From Candidatus Nanopelagicales bacterium (GTDB lineage Bacteria > Actinomycetota > Actinomycetes > S36-B12): a stretch of DNA of 16,393 bases. A program made the position numbers and the translations under genes. Position 1 is the first letter of the stretch. Each line of letters opens with the position of its first letter. Where the stretch lies: contig JAGYJP010000022.1 in assembly GCA_018402075.1 (NCBI GenBank), positions 1 to 16,393 of the forward strand, written 5' to 3'. The notes beneath the pieces were generated by a model. That model saw only the letters and a list, made by a program, of their open reading frames with translations, searched no databases and had not been told where the DNA came from. This document shows, piece by piece, positions 15,089-16,393 of this stretch.

Positions 15089-15160
15089 GGTTTGCGTTGG
15101 GGTTTGCGTTGGGGTTTGCGTTGGGGTTTGAGTTGGGGTTTGAGTTGGGGATTGTGCTGG
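15089..15160 (+). repeat. G-rich tandem array, six 12-bp units
   Basis: Six head-to-tail units of 12 bp: three GGTTTGCGTTGG, two GGTTTGAGTTGG and a diverged GGATTGTGCTGG. Adjacent units create five GGGG runs spaced 8 bases apart (first at 15099, last at 15147), with another GGGGG at 15069-15073, so the plus strand has G-quadruplex potential. The array ends 31 bases before the GTG start of the reverse transcriptase. Since 12 is divisible by 3 the array is open in several frames, but no protein is supported. Confidence 0.9.
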
Positions 15161-15191
15161 TGTATCCATCTGACCGCTGACCAGGCTGGGG

Positions 15192-16067
15192 GTGGCCGTG
15201 CTTACCTATTCGGGCATGTGGTGGGCTGAAGGGCACCGGTTCGTGTCGTGGACCGCGCCCAGTATCGAAGCGATCAAGAACACCAAGGAAGCTATTGAGG
15301 TTGCGCGAGTGCCTCGGATCTCTCGCTCCTGTGCCAATGTGCGGGGCCACGGTGGTGTCAAACGCGGTGTCGTGTTCGTGCACGCCCGCTTGCGGGCTTT
15401 ACCTTTCATCGCCCGATTTGATATTCGCTCGTACTACGAAACGATGGATCACTCGGTCCTGAATCGGATCATCACAGATGCACTAGTGCCACCGAAAATC
15501 GTCTCGGTTGTGCAGGAATACCTCGCAGTACCGGATGTGCGCTCCACCGGTCGCGGCATGGTCGCCGGCGGCAGCCTGTCTCCACTATTGGGTGCCATCT
15601 ATCTCAGCCCACTGGATACAGCCATCGAAGACCTACGTGAGCATTGCGATGTCGACTACATCCGTTACGCCGACGACTACATCATCATGGCGCGAACCCG
15701 ATTCCTACTTCGACGGGCGATCGCCCGCATGCACCAGGTCCTCACCGACCTTCGGTTACAGGTTCATCCCGACAAAAGATTCATTGGACGGGCAGAAAGG
15801 GGGTGTGATTTTCTGGGATTTGTTCTGCACCCGCACCGGCACCTTGAGCCCTCGCCGGTGAGCATCCAGCGCCTGTGTGAACGTGCCCGTCGGCTTCATG
15901 AGCACGGAGCCGACCACCATCGGCTCCGACGATACGTTCACCACTGGCACCTGTGGTTCACCAGCGGCCTTGGCCACCTCGCGGACCCAACAACAAATGA
16001 ATCCAGATACTGGCAACTCGTCATCGAACATTGCGGTCTTGACCTACCGGTGCACCCAGGTCAATGA
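15192..16067 (+). CDS. reverse transcriptase (RNA-directed DNA polymerase), possibly N-terminally short
   Basis: A 291-residue reverse transcriptase. Catalytic motifs: RFDIRSYYETMDH (75-87, Asp77), GMVAGGSLSPLLGAIYL (122-138, motif B-like), YIRYADDYIIMA (156-167, YADD 159-162), then LRRAIARMHQVLTDLRLQVH and PDKRFIGR ending in CDFLGF (to about 210), and a His/Arg-rich tail ending HLWFTSGLG. The N-terminal VRGHGGVKRGV segment (50-60) matches a bacterial group of stand-alone polymerases with H-V-K-G-H-G-G before motif A. Relatives, as I recall them, have some tens of residues more at the N-terminus; an in-frame TGA at 15171-15173 rules that out here, so the front may be lost. The SLSP box is group II-like, not the S-Q type of diversity-generating retroelements, and no intron domain or X/En domain is seen. 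The GTG start follows a CTGGGG. Function unknown. Confidence 0.8.
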   Translation: MAVLTYSGMWWAEGHRFVSWTAPSIEAIKNTKEAIEVARVPRISRSCANVRGHGGVKRGVVFVHARLRALPFIARFDIRSYYETMDHSVLNRIITDALVPPKIVSVVQEYLAVPDVRSTGRGMVAGGSLSPLLGAIYLSPLDTAIEDLREHCDVDYIRYADDYIIMARTRFLLRRAIARMHQVLTDLRLQVHPDKRFIGRAERGCDFLGFVLHPHRHLEPSPVSIQRLCERARRLHEHGADHHRLRRYVHHWHLWFTSGLGHLADPTTNESRYWQLVIEHCGLDLPVHPGQ

Positions 16068-16161
16068 ACACCCGCCCACCAATCACCCACACCGTGCACC
16101 ACCACCACGGGTGGGTTAGCCAACCACGCCCACTCTCCTACCCTCTAAGCGGCAGCAGGGC

Positions 16162-16393
16162 TCAATGACGTGGAAGATGAAGCGCAAAGCCACCCGCGAC
16201 GGCCCCGAGCTGCTCCTCGGTGAGGTCAGCATCAGGGTCGAGTAGGGCCGGCACGGTGATGATCAGTTCAGCGGCGTCACCTTCACGTGCAGTCACCGTG
16301 AACCATTCCGGCAGGTCCAGCCCCGCGGCTGCTAGTACTGCTTTGGGGTTAGCAAGGAAACGTTCCCGCGCATCCGCATCCGTCACCACAGGG
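16162..16393 (-). CDS. NHLP-type RiPP precursor peptide (nitrile-hydratase-like leader), 5' end at or beyond window edge
   Basis: At least 75 residues, highly acidic, ending in a double-Gly site. The leader pattern is that of nitrile-hydratase alpha-subunit-like leaders: ARERFLANPKAVLAAAGLDL (7-26), then PEWFTV and a beta-like stretch ELIITVPALL, then DLTEEQLGAVAGG (55-67). Cleavage after Gly67 would leave an eight-residue core, FALHLPRH. Such leaders guide modifying enzymes and a peptidase-containing ABC exporter, none of which is in the window. The core has no Cys, Ser or Thr, so lanthionine or azole chemistry is ruled out for it; other chemistry, a decayed core, or a frameshift remain possible. 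GTG at 16387-16389 can start it, but the frame is open to the edge and family leaders usually begin some 10 residues earlier, so it is probably partial. It converges on the reverse transcriptase across 94 bases. Confidence 0.75.
   Translation of the reverse strand, partial: PVVTDADARERFLANPKAVLAAAGLDLPEWFTVTAREGDAAELIITVPALLDPDADLTEEQLGAVAGGFALHLPRH

Noticed and set aside
14878..15180. Plus-strand frame of 100 codons with A-L-G-F / E-L-G-F repeats
   Set aside because: It runs through the arm repeat, the tRNA fragment and the array, with no family resemblance; it looks like chance openness of a repeat with period divisible by 3.
15039..15383. Minus-strand frame with N-P-N-A / N-P-N-S repeats resembling a repeat antigen
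   Set aside because: The repeat is only the antisense reading of the 12-bp DNA array, and the rest of the frame is antisense to the reverse transcriptase.
15011..16161. Group II intron encoding a maturase
   Set aside because: There is no X or endonuclease domain and no recognisable domain V hairpin or GUGYG-type 5' end flanking the gene.
15010..16393. Diversity-generating retroelement with template and variable repeats
   Set aside because: The reverse transcriptase has a SLSP motif rather than the S-Q form, and I found no near-identical repeat pair or C-type-lectin-like target in the visible part.

Overview
The window most likely comes from a member of the Actinomycetota, probably a modest-sized, medium-GC environmental species; the habitat is a guess. 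The evidence is the Glu-Asp-Phe tRNA cluster next to a zincin-fold metallopeptidase, a DUF2236/MpaB oxygenase, a DcsG-like ATP-grasp protein, an HtrA protease with a long Pro-rich cytoplasmic N-terminus, a Tat-exported sulfatase, and frequent GTG or TTG starts. No 16S gene or other firm taxonomic marker is present.

Bases 1-13,400 read as an ordinary chromosome with short, often opposing transcription units. On the left, the C-terminal half of a TauE/SafE permease converges on a minus-strand operon: small membrane protein, pepsin-like aspartic protease, Tat sulfatase. Next on the minus strand are a DcsG-like ATP-grasp enzyme, a lipoprotein and ribose-5-phosphate isomerase B (rpiB). A ribokinase (rbsK) is divergent from rpiB. 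It converges on a heparinase II/III-like polysaccharide lyase whose reading frame is cut by one in-frame TAG. The sulfatase, lyase and pentose-phosphate genes together suggest use of sulfated or uronate-containing glycans; this is inference. Then come an MpaB-type oxygenase, an HtrA-like protease with a clear intrinsic terminator, the tRNA-modification gene for Sua5/TsaC, and a probable two-gene unit (metallopeptidase, then short-chain dehydrogenase).

From 13,451 the window changes character. tRNA-Glu, tRNA-Asp and tRNA-Phe are followed by what looks like a decayed integrative element in tRNA-Phe. The last 25 bases of the tRNA region recur exactly at 14,986-15,010. The C-terminal end of a tyrosine recombinase lies just inside the tRNA end on the minus strand. 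A 19-base near-identical repeat lies inside each border. The only intact cargo is a secreted protein of unknown function. Immediately past the right border are a G-rich array of six 12-bp units, a reverse transcriptase with a YADD box, and, on the opposite strand running off the window, an NHLP-type (nitrile-hydratase-like leader) RiPP precursor with a Gly-Gly site and a very short core. This last 1.4 kb looks GC-richer than the rest and is probably an accessory region that continues beyond the window.

The most interesting regions are the tRNA-Phe border with its element remnant, the G-rich repeat/reverse transcriptase/RiPP precursor neighbourhood, the amber-interrupted lyase, and the bacterial pepsin-like protease in a sulfatase operon.
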